Below are positions 7,596 through 15,821 of a stretch of DNA of 21,648 nt, piece after piece. The stretch comes from CAZLGO01 sp964559295 (GTDB lineage Archaea > Methanobacteriota > Methanobacteria > Methanobacteriales > Methanobacteriaceae): positions 1 through 21,648 of the forward strand of contig CAZLGO010000022.1 in NCBI GenBank assembly GCA_964559295.1, written 5' to 3'. The first letter of the stretch is position 1. Every line of letters begins with the position of its first letter. The translations under genes were made by a program, and so were the position numbers. Under the pieces are notes generated by a model. It saw nothing but the letters and a program-made list of their open reading frames with translations. It had not been told where the DNA came from and searched no databases.

Positions 7596-8228
7596 ATGAC
7601 CAAAAAATTTTTTGGATTTTCTGCATCCCTATGGGTCACAACCAAGCGTATCGAAACCCTCGCAGATGGAATATTTGCAATTGCAATGACCTTGCTCGTT
7701 CTAAGTATTGGTGTCCCTCAGATAGCAGAACCTGTATCTTCTGCAGCGCTACAGCAATCTTTAATTGACCTGATACCAAAATTTTTCAGTTTTGCCTTAA
7801 GTTTTGTTCTTCTTGCTGTATTCTGGAGAATAAATCACCAACAGTTTTATGTAATAAAACGTGCTGATACCACGCTTTTGTGGATAAACATTTTATGGCT
7901 ACTTTTCGTTGCTTTGGTTCCCTTTTCCACATCCTTAATTGGGGAATATGGTGAATATCAGATCTCCGAGGTATTTTTTCATTTAAATCTACTTGCAATT
8001 GGATTATTTTGCTATCTAAACTGGCATTATGCAACTGAAAGTAATTTTGTAGATAAAAGTTTAGATTCTGATGCAAAGACCAGTATTAAAAGAGGCAACT
8101 TAGTTTTACCAATCACATCCTTACTTGCAATTGCAATATCCTTTATAAGTCCTTCGTGGAGTTCTATGGCATATTTATTCATTCCATTTATAAAAAAATC
8201 TAATGATTGTATTGATAATAGAAGATAG
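7596..8228 (+). CDS. TMEM175/DUF1211 family potassium channel homologue
   Basis: Integral membrane protein of 210 residues with about six hydrophobic segments. The first helix carries TTKRIETLADGIFAIAMTLLVLSI, the diagnostic RxxxFSDxxxxxxxT pattern of TMEM175 proteins, here with Leu-Ala in place of Phe-Ser (RIETLAD). VFWRINHQQFYVIKRAD and LLWLLFVALVPFSTSLIGEY are the usual second and third segments. Prokaryotic members form tetrameric potassium-selective channels, so a cation leak pathway is the best guess. GGTGGAT at 7586-7592 precedes the ATG. It is a single gene, convergent with the HAD gene, whose end lies 30 bases away. The C-terminus (KKSNDCIDNRR) is short and polar. Confidence 0.9.
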   Translation: MTKKFFGFSASLWVTTKRIETLADGIFAIAMTLLVLSIGVPQIAEPVSSAALQQSLIDLIPKFFSFALSFVLLAVFWRINHQQFYVIKRADTTLLWINILWLLFVALVPFSTSLIGEYGEYQISEVFFHLNLLAIGLFCYLNWHYATESNFVDKSLDSDAKTSIKRGNLVLPITSLLAIAISFISPSWSSMAYLFIPFIKKSNDCIDNRR

Positions 8229-8258
8229 TGGTACCAGCAAGATTATAAAATCCTATCT

Positions 8259-9044
8259 TTACCATATCTCAAGTATTTCTTTTATATTACTTATAACAAA
8301 ATCTGCTGCATCGTAGACTTTTTTTGGTCTTTTTTCGGTTTGTTGGAGTGTTAAAACTCCGATATCGGCTTCCTCAAGTGCAAGAATATCATTTGTACTA
8401 TCTCCAACCATCATAACTTCATATTTTTCCTTAAGTCTTTTTACGATTTCAGCTTTCATCCGAGGGGTAGCAGTACCAAAAACGTTTTCTTTTGGAATCC
8501 CGATAAATTCTGCAAGTTTTTCTAAGGCACCTTTTCTATCTCCTGATGCTACAAAAATTTCAATACCTCTTTTTTTTAATTTCTCAATAACCTCTGGAAC
8601 TTCCTTAAAGATCCGCCCACCAGCCGTTATGGTAAATTCGATTTTTTTCTTGTCGATATTGAGTATAAGGCCAGAACCACTACATATCTGCAGGTTATAT
8701 TTTTTTTTCATAACAGCTTTTATTGTATCCTGAATATCGCCAACTGTAGCATTATCATTTTTGATTATTTCCAATAGATCCTGCTTTTTAGCATCAACAG
8801 CATAATAGCTTACATCAAAATCTATCTTTTGCTCTGAAATGAATTTGTATATGGGTTGGTTAGGATCGGCATTTATTATACATTTTGTAGGATCTGTTTG
8901 CAAAACAACAAGCACTCTTTTGGGACCATAATCTACAACATCGATTGAGCTTATATAATCGCATATAATCCCAGTTTTGAGGTTTTTTATAGCTCTGTAT
9001 CTTTCTATGAGCGTGCCTGAATTATCAAAAACAACAGCCTTCAT
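8259..9044 (-). CDS. HAD-superfamily hydrolase, soluble P-type-ATPase-like
   Basis: Cytoplasmic phosphatase-like protein of 261 residues. The phosphorylated aspartate is D7 in DNSGTL. Motif II is the serine in VASGDRK (S167), motif III the lysine in RMKAEIVK (K197), and motif IV GDSTND (D215, D219). The residue two after the nucleophile is Ser, not Asp. That resembles P-type ATPases (DKTGT) and not ordinary HAD phosphatases (DxD). Residues about 15-145 form a large inserted cap. The overall plan fits the archaeal 'soluble P-type ATPase' group (COG4087 type, such as MJ0968 of Methanocaldococcus). It has no membrane helices. It is last in a minus-strand signalling cluster, 50 bases after the V4R gene, so co-transcription is possible. 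The substrate is not identifiable. Confidence 0.85.
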   Translation of the reverse strand: MKAVVFDNSGTLIERYRAIKNLKTGIICDYISSIDVVDYGPKRVLVVLQTDPTKCIINADPNQPIYKFISEQKIDFDVSYYAVDAKKQDLLEIIKNDNATVGDIQDTIKAVMKKKYNLQICSGSGLILNIDKKKIEFTITAGGRIFKEVPEVIEKLKKRGIEIFVASGDRKGALEKLAEFIGIPKENVFGTATPRMKAEIVKRLKEKYEVMMVGDSTNDILALEEADIGVLTLQQTEKRPKKVYDAADFVISNIKEILEIW

Positions 9045-9094
9045 AATAATAACCGCTAAAAATAAAATAAAAAATTAAAAATCCAAAAACACGA

Positions 9095-9622
9095 TCATGC
9101 TTCATACTCCAAATTTTCAATGGTAAACTCACATGTTTTATCTCCCATACCCCAACATTTCCTTTCTTTAACTATTACCTTCATGTCAAGGAGATTTTTA
9201 ATAATGCCTGTTATAAGTCCAGCTTCAAAATAACAAAGAGCCTCTCCAACGTCGTTCATTCCAGAGCATGAAAGGCACTCGTCAATCCGAATTCGAGTAA
9301 TAGCACCTTCTTGTCCTATAAAAGACATTTTTCCAATTTTTTCTTCCTCGAAAAATTCTTCCATCAGCTCTATGGCATCTTCGATGGAATTTGCACCACC
9401 TATGACCTTTTTTTTGACCAATTCCCTTCCAATATCTCTTCCTGATTCGTACAAAAAAGTATTAACAACAGAACCTAATTTCTCTCCAAGATAATCTCTT
9501 ATTCCAATGTGGATAAGTGCTCTAAAGCTTTTAACTGGCGTAAATTCACCTAACGTTGGTCTACCTTCATCAAGATCTCCGAGAGTTGCCAGATCCTCAA
9601 ATCCTTTGTGTTTTTTTAACAT
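9095..9622 (-). CDS. V4R domain protein
   Basis: A 175-residue soluble protein made almost wholly of a V4R (4-vinyl reductase) domain, a small-molecule-binding fold. Visible hallmarks: SFRALIHIGIRDYLG, NTFLYESGRDIGREL, then the cysteine signature ECLSCSGM (C116, C119), EALCYFEAGLITG (C130), and KCWGMGDKTCEF (C156, C164) at the end. Such cysteines may bind metal or another cofactor in this family. Start ATG 9622 has a strong AGGAGGAT ribosome binding site at 9636-9629, 7 bases away. It lies 23 bases after the receiver gene. The context suggests it is a sensor or output partner of the kinase and receiver, an inference from position only. Confidence 0.9.
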   Translation of the reverse strand: MLKKHKGFEDLATLGDLDEGRPTLGEFTPVKSFRALIHIGIRDYLGEKLGSVVNTFLYESGRDIGRELVKKKVIGGANSIEDAIELMEEFFEEEKIGKMSFIGQEGAITRIRIDECLSCSGMNDVGEALCYFEAGLITGIIKNLLDMKVIVKERKCWGMGDKTCEFTIENLEYEA

Positions 9623-9645
9623 GTTTACTATCCTCCTACCATCAA

Positions 9646-10020
9646 CTAATCAAGCATCCTTTTTATTCTCTCAACAAGGTCTTTGCGTTCGAAGGGTTTT
9701 GTGATGTAATCGTCTGCCTTCGCCACATGTAGTCCTATGTTAATATCCAATGGAGTTGTCTTTGCAGTAAGCATTGCAACTGGAATATCAGTTGTCCTTT
9801 TATCTTGTTTTAGTCGGCGATATACCTCCCAACCATCCATCTCTGGCATCATGATATCAAGAAGGATCAGATCTGGCATCTCATCGCATACTTTATCAAG
9901 CGCTTCTTGTCCGCTGTGGGCTGCAACAACTTCAAAACCCTCTATTTCTAACATAAGCTGAACCAGCTTGGTAATATCCTCTTCATCGTCTACTACCATA
10001 ATTTTCTTCTTTTTTGCCAT
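9646..10020 (-). CDS. Single-domain response regulator (CheY-like receiver)
   Basis: A 124-residue receiver domain with no output domain. The acidic pocket is D11-D12 (VVDDEED), the phosphoacceptor D55 (LLDIMMPEMDG), then T85 (AMLTAKTTP) and K108 (YITKPFE). ATG 10020 is chosen over GTG 10032 and 10029, because the string GGTGAG (10030-10025) that contains the GTG codons serves as ribosome binding site for it and the text from MAKKKKIMVVDD is the family's usual opening. It starts 17 bases after the histidine kinase gene and is surely its cognate partner. With no DNA-binding part, it must act by protein contact or phosphotransfer. Confidence 0.95.
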   Translation of the reverse strand: MAKKKKIMVVDDEEDITKLVQLMLEIEGFEVVAAHSGQEALDKVCDEMPDLILLDIMMPEMDGWEVYRRLKQDKRTTDIPVAMLTAKTTPLDINIGLHVAKADDYITKPFERKDLVERIKRMLD

Positions 10021-10037
10021 TTTTCTCACCACTTAAA

Positions 10038-12428
10038 TTATGGGGTGTATGGAAGTATGAAATGGAACTTGCTTCCCTCTCCAAGTTTACTTTCTACCCA
10101 AATTTTTCCGTTATGAGCAGCTATGATGTTTCTTACCATGTAAAGACCAAGTCCAGTTCCTCCAGTTTTTCTGGTTGTGGAACTATCAACTTGGTAGAAC
10201 TTTGTAAAGATCTCAGAGAGTTTATCATCAGGAATGCCTATTCCTGTATCTGTCACTTTCACATGGATATCCTTGTCTCTATCTTCAACCTCAATGTGGA
10301 TTTTTCCTCCAGACGGGGTGAACTTTATAGCATTTTCCAACAGATTTGTCATAACCTGTGTTAGTCTTCCTTTATCTCCTGTTATATTTAAAGGATATTC
10401 AGGCAGTTTGTATGTAATTTCGAGTCCTTTTTTGCTGGCTGATAATCTAAGATCCTCAACAGAATTTCTTACCACTTCATCAAGTTGTATGCGTTCCATC
10501 TTATAGTTTATCTTTCCAGTTTCCATTCTTGTAAGATCCAACATATCGTCAATGAGATCTGTTAATCTATCTACATTTCTATCTATTATATCTAAACTAT
10601 CCCTGATTTTATCATTTAGGTTGCCCATCTTTTCATCAAGTATCAAGGAGGCATAACCTTTAATGGACGTTAGGGGGGTACGCAACTCGTGTGAGATATT
10701 TGATATAAACTCGGATTTTAATTTGTCCATTTTCTTAAGTTCCTCATATGCATCCTCCAATTCAGCTGCCTTATCTTGAAGTATTTTGTAGGTTCTAATT
10801 CTCTCGAGGGCAAGACCTGCAGTGTTTGCAAAGGTTATAAGGGATTTTATCTGCCTGTAGGAAATTGGATTTTTGCTTTTGTGGTTGTCAACAGCCAATA
10901 CTCCTATTGCTCTCTCTCCAATTTTACCAATCCTTATAGGGATCTGTACAAATTCCCCATGTTTGCTATCATAACCAGGATCAGCTGATGCGTTGCGCAC
11001 GTGAATGGGTTTATTTTTCCTCAAAGCTATGGCAGGGATTTTATCTGAATTTATGGGAAATTTTATATGATCTATGTTCTTGTTTTTTGTGCCATCTACT
11101 AAAAATCTTCCTTCAATAGCATTTTCTTTATTATCCAACATAAAAATTGCACACTTGTCAAATCCCAGTCCTTCAATTACCTTTTTTGCGATACTTTTGA
11201 ATATGTGAGTTTCATTTACCCAAATACCAATATCATCACTGAATTCATGTAGCGCCGTTAATTCAGCTAATTTATCTTCCAAATCCTTTTTAATTTTCTT
11301 TAGGTCATTTGTCATCTGATTGAAGGCATCTGCTAACTCTTCAAGCTCATCTTTTGTTTTTATGTTGATCTTATGGTCAAGATCACCTGCTCCAATATTT
11401 TTTGCACCCTGAGTAAGCTCGTAGATAGGCTGGATTATCTTGTGGGCCATAAACCATGCAAGTCCCAGGGCAAGGATCATGCTAAAAATCCATATAATCA
11501 CTGTTTGAGTTGCAACATTCCTTTGTAGGGCTATAAATGGAGCTTCCTTTATACCCACGTATAACATCCCAATTATTTTGCCTTCGCTGTTTTTAATTGG
11601 AGTATATGCTGTGATATACCAATCATTTACAACAAAAGCCCTTCCATAATAAGTTTTTCCACCTTTTATCACATAATCATTCACTGTTTTAGAAACACGA
11701 GTACCAACAGCTCTTTTACCATTCTCTGTTATGGTGGTAGATATTCGCACATCACCACAAAATATGGTTGCAGATCCTCCAACGGTATTTTTTATCTCAT
11801 CTACGATACTATAATCATGATTTAACAATTTTGCAGCCTGAACAACACCAATTATATTCCCATTATCATAAATAGGATCAACACTTACCAGCATCATACC
11901 AGATGTTTCCGCTGTTTTATTGGTACTCTCAGCGCCCTCTGTTGGCACCAACATGATAAGTGCTTTTTTATCAAGTCCTTCAGGTGCAAGATCAGATTTT
12001 TGGAATACCTCGGTAGAAGAAGTGGGCTTACCTTCAAGTGCCTTTCTGATTAAGGGATCATCTGATATATCATCGCCCCGGATATTGGTGGTGCCCCTTG
12101 CTAAAACCTTTCCCTGATGGTCTGCTATGGTTAAAATGCTTAATTTTTCACTTTTCATCATACTTTGAAGGTGGTTTTGCAAACCGGAATAATCACGGGA
12201 TCGTAAACACTCTTTTGTACACTCACAATTTGAAACGAAATTTGCCGCTGATTCTACCTTCCTCAATTCATTGGCATATAATGTGTTTGCAACGTTTAAG
12301 TTGTGTGTAACTTGGCTTTGGGCATGTTCCATCATGCCACCTGTGATCATGTCGGTCGTAATTGCACCCATTATTGCTATTGGAACCGCAGCTACAAACA
12401 AAAAGTAAATTACAAATTTGGTTAACAA
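10038..12428 (-). CDS. Membrane sensor histidine kinase (Cache-like, HAMP, GAF, HisKA, HATPase)
   Basis: Large kinase of 796 residues. Membrane helices lie at about 5-25 and 308-328 and enclose an extracytoplasmic sensor (about 28-300) of Cache type, with SVDPIYDNGNIIGVVQAAK, GGKTYYGRAFVVNDWYITAY and GKIIGMLYVGI. Inside the cell follow HAMP (about 330-380), a GAF domain (about 390-545), a coiled linker and HisKA with H580 in NISHELRTPL. The HATPase domain then shows the N box (NLLENAIKF, N695), G1 (DTGIGIPDD, D727), the F box (FTKFYQVD) and G2 (GGTGLGL). Start is TTG 12428: no ATG or GTG is available in frame, and GGGGAT at 12440-12435 gives a plausible ribosome binding site. An unusual CECTKEC (C68, C70, C74) lies in the extracytoplasmic part. 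It heads an operon with a receiver, a V4R protein and perhaps the HAD gene. Confidence 0.95.
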   Translation of the reverse strand: MLTKFVIYFLFVAAVPIAIMGAITTDMITGGMMEHAQSQVTHNLNVANTLYANELRKVESAANFVSNCECTKECLRSRDYSGLQNHLQSMMKSEKLSILTIADHQGKVLARGTTNIRGDDISDDPLIRKALEGKPTSSTEVFQKSDLAPEGLDKKALIMLVPTEGAESTNKTAETSGMMLVSVDPIYDNGNIIGVVQAAKLLNHDYSIVDEIKNTVGGSATIFCGDVRISTTITENGKRAVGTRVSKTVNDYVIKGGKTYYGRAFVVNDWYITAYTPIKNSEGKIIGMLYVGIKEAPFIALQRNVATQTVIIWIFSMILALGLAWFMAHKIIQPIYELTQGAKNIGAGDLDHKINIKTKDELEELADAFNQMTNDLKKIKKDLEDKLAELTALHEFSDDIGIWVNETHIFKSIAKKVIEGLGFDKCAIFMLDNKENAIEGRFLVDGTKNKNIDHIKFPINSDKIPAIALRKNKPIHVRNASADPGYDSKHGEFVQIPIRIGKIGERAIGVLAVDNHKSKNPISYRQIKSLITFANTAGLALERIRTYKILQDKAAELEDAYEELKKMDKLKSEFISNISHELRTPLTSIKGYASLILDEKMGNLNDKIRDSLDIIDRNVDRLTDLIDDMLDLTRMETGKINYKMERIQLDEVVRNSVEDLRLSASKKGLEITYKLPEYPLNITGDKGRLTQVMTNLLENAIKFTPSGGKIHIEVEDRDKDIHVKVTDTGIGIPDDKLSEIFTKFYQVDSSTTRKTGGTGLGLYMVRNIIAAHNGKIWVESKLGEGSKFHFILPYTP

Positions 12429-12498
12429 CCAAACATCCCCATTGATTTTTACTATATCAATATCTTTTTTTACTTTAATTCAATTTTTTTGATTTTGG

Positions 12499-12506
12499 TT
12501 TATAAA
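12499..12506 (-). promoter_or_regulatory. Possible TATA box of the kinase operon
   Basis: TTTATAAA, within TGAATTTATAAACC on the minus strand, lies about 70 bases before the TTG at 12428. A start site near 12477 would give a 48-base leader. The 121-base gap to the next gene upstream makes a separate promoter here plausible. Confidence 0.4.
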
Positions 12507-12549
12507 TTCATGGATTGAATATTACATAAACAAAAATAAATAATAAAAC

Positions 12550-12906
12550 TTAGAATATCTTAGCTTCCATCCTATCCTGTGCCTTAGCTGCACAGGTGGT
12601 CATTCTACTCAAAGCTAAACGGAAGTTTTCTTTCAGATTTTCATGGTTTTCAACAACAAAATAATTTATACCGTCTTCTATCTTAAGAGAAGCTTCCATA
12701 AAATAAGGTCTTGCCCAGTTTATCTTGGAACATATAGATTTTGCTAAACTTACTTCTTTTTTGCAGGAGTTCAAAATCTGCAACATCAATTTTTTTAGCT
12801 CTTCTGATCCTTCAAGCTCCAGATAAAAATCTAAAATCCGCAGTGCTTCGATTATAAAAGCTTTGATCCTGTCTGCATAATAAAAAACCAAAAAATTTTC
12901 ATCCAA
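12550..12906 (-). CDS. Small all-helical protein of unknown function
   Basis: A protein of about 118 residues that I do not recognise. It is predicted to be almost wholly alpha-helical, with an opening DENFLVFYYADRIKAF, a leucine-rich centre (ALRILDFYLELEG, LKKLMLQIL) and a C-terminal part RLALSRMTTCAAKAQDRMEAKIF. It has no signal or membrane segment and cysteines at several sites (NSCKKE, SICSK, TTCAA). Start could be GTG 12915 or TTG 12906. AGGCGGTGAT at 12920-12911 matches the ideal ribosome binding site in nine of ten bases and overlaps the GTG, so TTG is preferred. It precedes the histidine kinase gene by 121 bases on the same strand and diverges from the MFS exporter. Reading frame and ribosome binding site support it as real; no function is assigned. 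Confidence 0.7.
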   Translation of the reverse strand: MDENFLVFYYADRIKAFIIEALRILDFYLELEGSEELKKLMLQILNSCKKEVSLAKSICSKINWARPYFMEASLKIEDGINYFVVENHENLKENFRLALSRMTTCAAKAQDRMEAKIF

Positions 12907-12964
12907 AGGGATCACCGCCTATGTTTTTGTAAAGCTTTTTTAAAAAGTTTATCAATTATTGATC

Positions 12965-14119
12965 ATGAAAAAGCCCCTTGCTGTTTTGTGGATATCAACA
13001 TTCTTTGCCATGTTTGGAATTGGTATTATCATACCTGTATTTCCCAAATTTGCTGCCATTTACGGAGCAGATGCCATTCAAATTGGACTGCTTTTTTCAT
13101 CTTTTGCAATTGTAAGAACTTTAGTGCAGCCATTTTTAGGAATAATATCTGACAGAATTGGAAGAAAACCCATTTTATCCATAAGTATTTTGCTGTATTC
13201 CGTATCATCCTTTGCATTTGGCTTTGTATCTAACCTATGGAGTATTTTCGTCCTGAGGGTTTTTCAAGGGGTCACCTCTGCTGGCATTGTGCCTATGGGA
13301 GGTGTAATGATAACTGATATCGTCCCGTACAGACGGATAGGAAGAGCCATTGGGTTTTACAACACATCAATATTTGCTGGAATGTGTGTTGGACCTACCG
13401 TTGGGGGGGCATTGGCAAATTTCATGACAGATATCACAGAAAGCATCCACGAAGGACTCGTTGCACCATTTTATCTATGCGGGGTGTTGTTTATTTTGAT
13501 GTTGCTTCTTGTTATTGTATTTTTGAGGGAAACATTAAATACAAAAGAGATCTATAAAAGGAGCCTTGATTTTAATCTTATAAAAAAATTTGGAGTAGTT
13601 ATTCCCTCTCTTGTTGCCCTTCTACAGGAATCTGGAAGATATTCTCTTATAATTTTTCTTCCACTTTTTGCATCCAGCCTTAACATGAACCTTGTGGAGG
13701 TGGGTATCGTAATCTCATTTTTGATGCTCGTTATGGTGGTATTCCAGATACCACTTGGAGAGCTTTCAGACAGATTTGGAAGAAAAATATCCATTATAAT
13801 TGGAAGTGCTATAACAGCTCTTGGTATTTTCCTTTTTGCATTCGCAGGTGACTTTTACGAGGCACTTTTTTTCATGCTGATGGTTGGTATAGGTGGTGCG
13901 TTTACAACTCCTGCATCCACAGCCATGTTAGTTGGTAACGTTAGCATCAGGCGAAGAGGCGAAGCTATAGGAATCTATAATGCAGCATCAAGTCTCGGAA
14001 TGGCAGCAGGTCCGATTTTAGGAGGTATAATCATACAATATTTTGGATTAGTTTCAATGTTTTATATATTCTCCTTGATTACGTTTTCTGGAGTTTTTCT
14101 TGTAATCGAAAGAAGTTAG
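12965..14119 (+). CDS. Major facilitator superfamily transporter (DHA1-like)
   Basis: A 384-residue membrane carrier with about 12 hydrophobic helices in two halves. The loop 2-3 motif A appears as GIISDRIGRKPIL in the first half and again as GELSDRFGRKISI in the second, typical of proton-driven drug exporters of the DHA1 group. FQGVTSAGIVPMGG and GFYNTSIFAGMCVGPTVGG match the motif B and C regions (helices 4-5), the latter usual for antiporters. ATG 12965 is chosen over TTG 12959, because MKKPLAVLWISTFFAMFG is the usual opening. No strong ribosome binding site is visible. It shares a gap of about 58 bases with the divergent small helical gene, so one regulatory site could serve both. Substrate is unknown. 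Confidence 0.93.
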   Translation: MKKPLAVLWISTFFAMFGIGIIIPVFPKFAAIYGADAIQIGLLFSSFAIVRTLVQPFLGIISDRIGRKPILSISILLYSVSSFAFGFVSNLWSIFVLRVFQGVTSAGIVPMGGVMITDIVPYRRIGRAIGFYNTSIFAGMCVGPTVGGALANFMTDITESIHEGLVAPFYLCGVLFILMLLLVIVFLRETLNTKEIYKRSLDFNLIKKFGVVIPSLVALLQESGRYSLIIFLPLFASSLNMNLVEVGIVISFLMLVMVVFQIPLGELSDRFGRKISIIIGSAITALGIFLFAFAGDFYEALFFMLMVGIGGAFTTPASTAMLVGNVSIRRRGEAIGIYNAASSLGMAAGPILGGIIIQYFGLVSMFYIFSLITFSGVFLVIERS

Positions 14120-14237
14120 AAGTAAGGGGATTATGAATTAGGATCTAATCGCCTACAATCTCTTAAAAAAATAAAATAATCTGCTTTACAATCCTTCGTC
14201 TCTCTTTTGTATCCTAACACCAAAGGAGAAACTTCCT

Positions 14238-15755
14238 TCACCTTTCCATCAAGATCTTATTTATAGCATCTAAAACCGCTTCTACACTTGCCATTACAAT
14301 ATCTTCTTTTGCAACCCTTCCTGTTGCAACCCTTCCTTTTTTATCCCCCATTATCACAAATACCTCAGCAAGGGCATCTGTACCTCCAGTTATAGCTTCT
14401 ATGTGGTATTCTTTAAGTTCTATATCGGCTGTTTCACCCACAACACTTTGTATTGCATTTATAGCAGCATCAACTGGTCCAACTCCTGTCTTGGATGCTG
14501 TTTTTATCTTGTCATCTATCTTAAGCTTCACAGTGGCTGTGGGCATTATCCGATCCCCTGTCATCACAGTAAATTCTTCTAACTTTACAATTTCTTTTTT
14601 TGCCCTTCCAAGAACACTTTCAGCTATAGCTTTAAGATCAGCGTCTGTGACTTTCTTTCCCCTATCGCCCAGGCTTTTTATTTGATTAAAGATCCCATTA
14701 AATTGCTTGTCATCTACTTCTATTCCATACTCATCAAGCTTGGATTTTATAGCTTTTGCACCTGTGTGTTTTCCTAATACGATCCGTCTTTTGTGACCTA
14801 CCATCTCAGGGGTTATAGGCTCATAGGTTTCAGCCTTTTCAAGGACTCCGTGTACATGTATTCCTGCTTCGTGAGCGAAGGCATTTTCTCCAACTATTGC
14901 CTTGTTTGGAGGCATTTTAATCCCCGTGATTCTTGATACAAACTCAGAGGTACCAAAAAGAAGCTCTGTTTTGATATTCGTTTTAATGCCGTATCTTGTA
15001 ATTAAAGCCATTACCACCTCTTCTAATGACGCATTTCCGGCTCTCTCCCCTAATCCGTTTATGGTAGCATGTATTTGTTCAGCTCCAGCCTCAACTGCAG
15101 CAAGGGAGTTTGCAACTGCAAGACCAAAGTCGTTGTGACAGTGAACACTTATTGGAATGTTTAGGTGCTCTTTAAGATTATGTACAAGCCACCTCATAGA
15201 AGAAGGTATCATAACACCCACAGTATCAGGCACATTAATGTAATCTGCTCCAGCATCTTCAACAGCTTTGTAAATCTCTTTTAGGTAATCAAGTTCTGTT
15301 CTTGTTGCATCTTCGGCTGAAAATTCAACTAAAACACCATGATCTTTTATATATTCTACAATATCAACAGCTTTATTTAGAATCTGCTCTTTGTTCATTT
15401 TAAGTTTGAATTTTCTATGAAGAGGCGATGTTCCAATGAAAGTGTGAATATAATCAACATTACAGTCTAAGGCAGCGTTTACATCCACCTCCAAAGTCCT
15501 TGCCAAACCACATATCTTGGCATCTAATCCAAGTTTTGAAATACTATGGATAGCTTCCCTCTCACCTTCAGAAGAAATGGGAAAGCCAGCCTCTATTGTA
15601 TTAACACCAAGTTCATCAAGCTTTTTTGCGATTCTTATTTTTTCATCTACAGTCATTGCAACTCCTGGTGTTTGTTCTCCATCTCGCAACGTTGTATCAA
15701 ATATTTTTACCTTATTTGGCAGGTTCATTGTCTCTTTTACTTTTTCTATATACAT
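14238..15755 (-). CDS. leuA: 2-isopropylmalate synthase family protein (archaeal LeuA type)
   Basis: Claisen-type condensing enzyme of 505 residues, expected to join acetyl-CoA to 2-oxoisovalerate at the entry to leucine synthesis. The TIM barrel starts with KIFDTTLRDGEQTPG (catalytic Arg and metal-binding Asp). SVHCHNDFGLAVANS gives the HxH metal ligands (205, 207), and AFAHEAGIHVHGVLEKAETY is the family's second signature. A C-terminal leucine-binding-like regulatory domain covers about 385-505. Close relatives, citramalate synthase (CimA) and homocitrate synthase, share all these motifs, so leuA is the best but not the only assignment. Start ATG 15755 follows GAGG (15766-15763) by 7 bases; the ATG at 15770 has no site. 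The gene is convergent with the MFS gene and lies 66 bases downstream of DUF63. Confidence 0.9.
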   Translation of the reverse strand: MYIEKVKETMNLPNKVKIFDTTLRDGEQTPGVAMTVDEKIRIAKKLDELGVNTIEAGFPISSEGEREAIHSISKLGLDAKICGLARTLEVDVNAALDCNVDYIHTFIGTSPLHRKFKLKMNKEQILNKAVDIVEYIKDHGVLVEFSAEDATRTELDYLKEIYKAVEDAGADYINVPDTVGVMIPSSMRWLVHNLKEHLNIPISVHCHNDFGLAVANSLAAVEAGAEQIHATINGLGERAGNASLEEVVMALITRYGIKTNIKTELLFGTSEFVSRITGIKMPPNKAIVGENAFAHEAGIHVHGVLEKAETYEPITPEMVGHKRRIVLGKHTGAKAIKSKLDEYGIEVDDKQFNGIFNQIKSLGDRGKKVTDADLKAIAESVLGRAKKEIVKLEEFTVMTGDRIMPTATVKLKIDDKIKTASKTGVGPVDAAINAIQSVVGETADIELKEYHIEAITGGTDALAEVFVIMGDKKGRVATGRVAKEDIVMASVEAVLDAINKILMER

Positions 15756-15779
15756 AAAAAAACCTCGCATTCTGGTTTG

Positions 15780-15797
15780 GCAATAATATGGTATTGC
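15780..15797. promoter_or_regulatory. Inverted repeat upstream of leuA, possible operator
   Basis: GCAATA, six bases, then TATTGC form a perfect 18-base inverted repeat that ends 25 bases before the leuA ATG at 15755. It could bind a dimeric regulator, or fold as a small hairpin in the leader. It does not fit the GGAA-N6-TTCC NrpR site known from methanogens. Confidence 0.35.
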
Positions 15798-15821
15798 AAC
15801 ACAACCATAAAAACATTAGGA

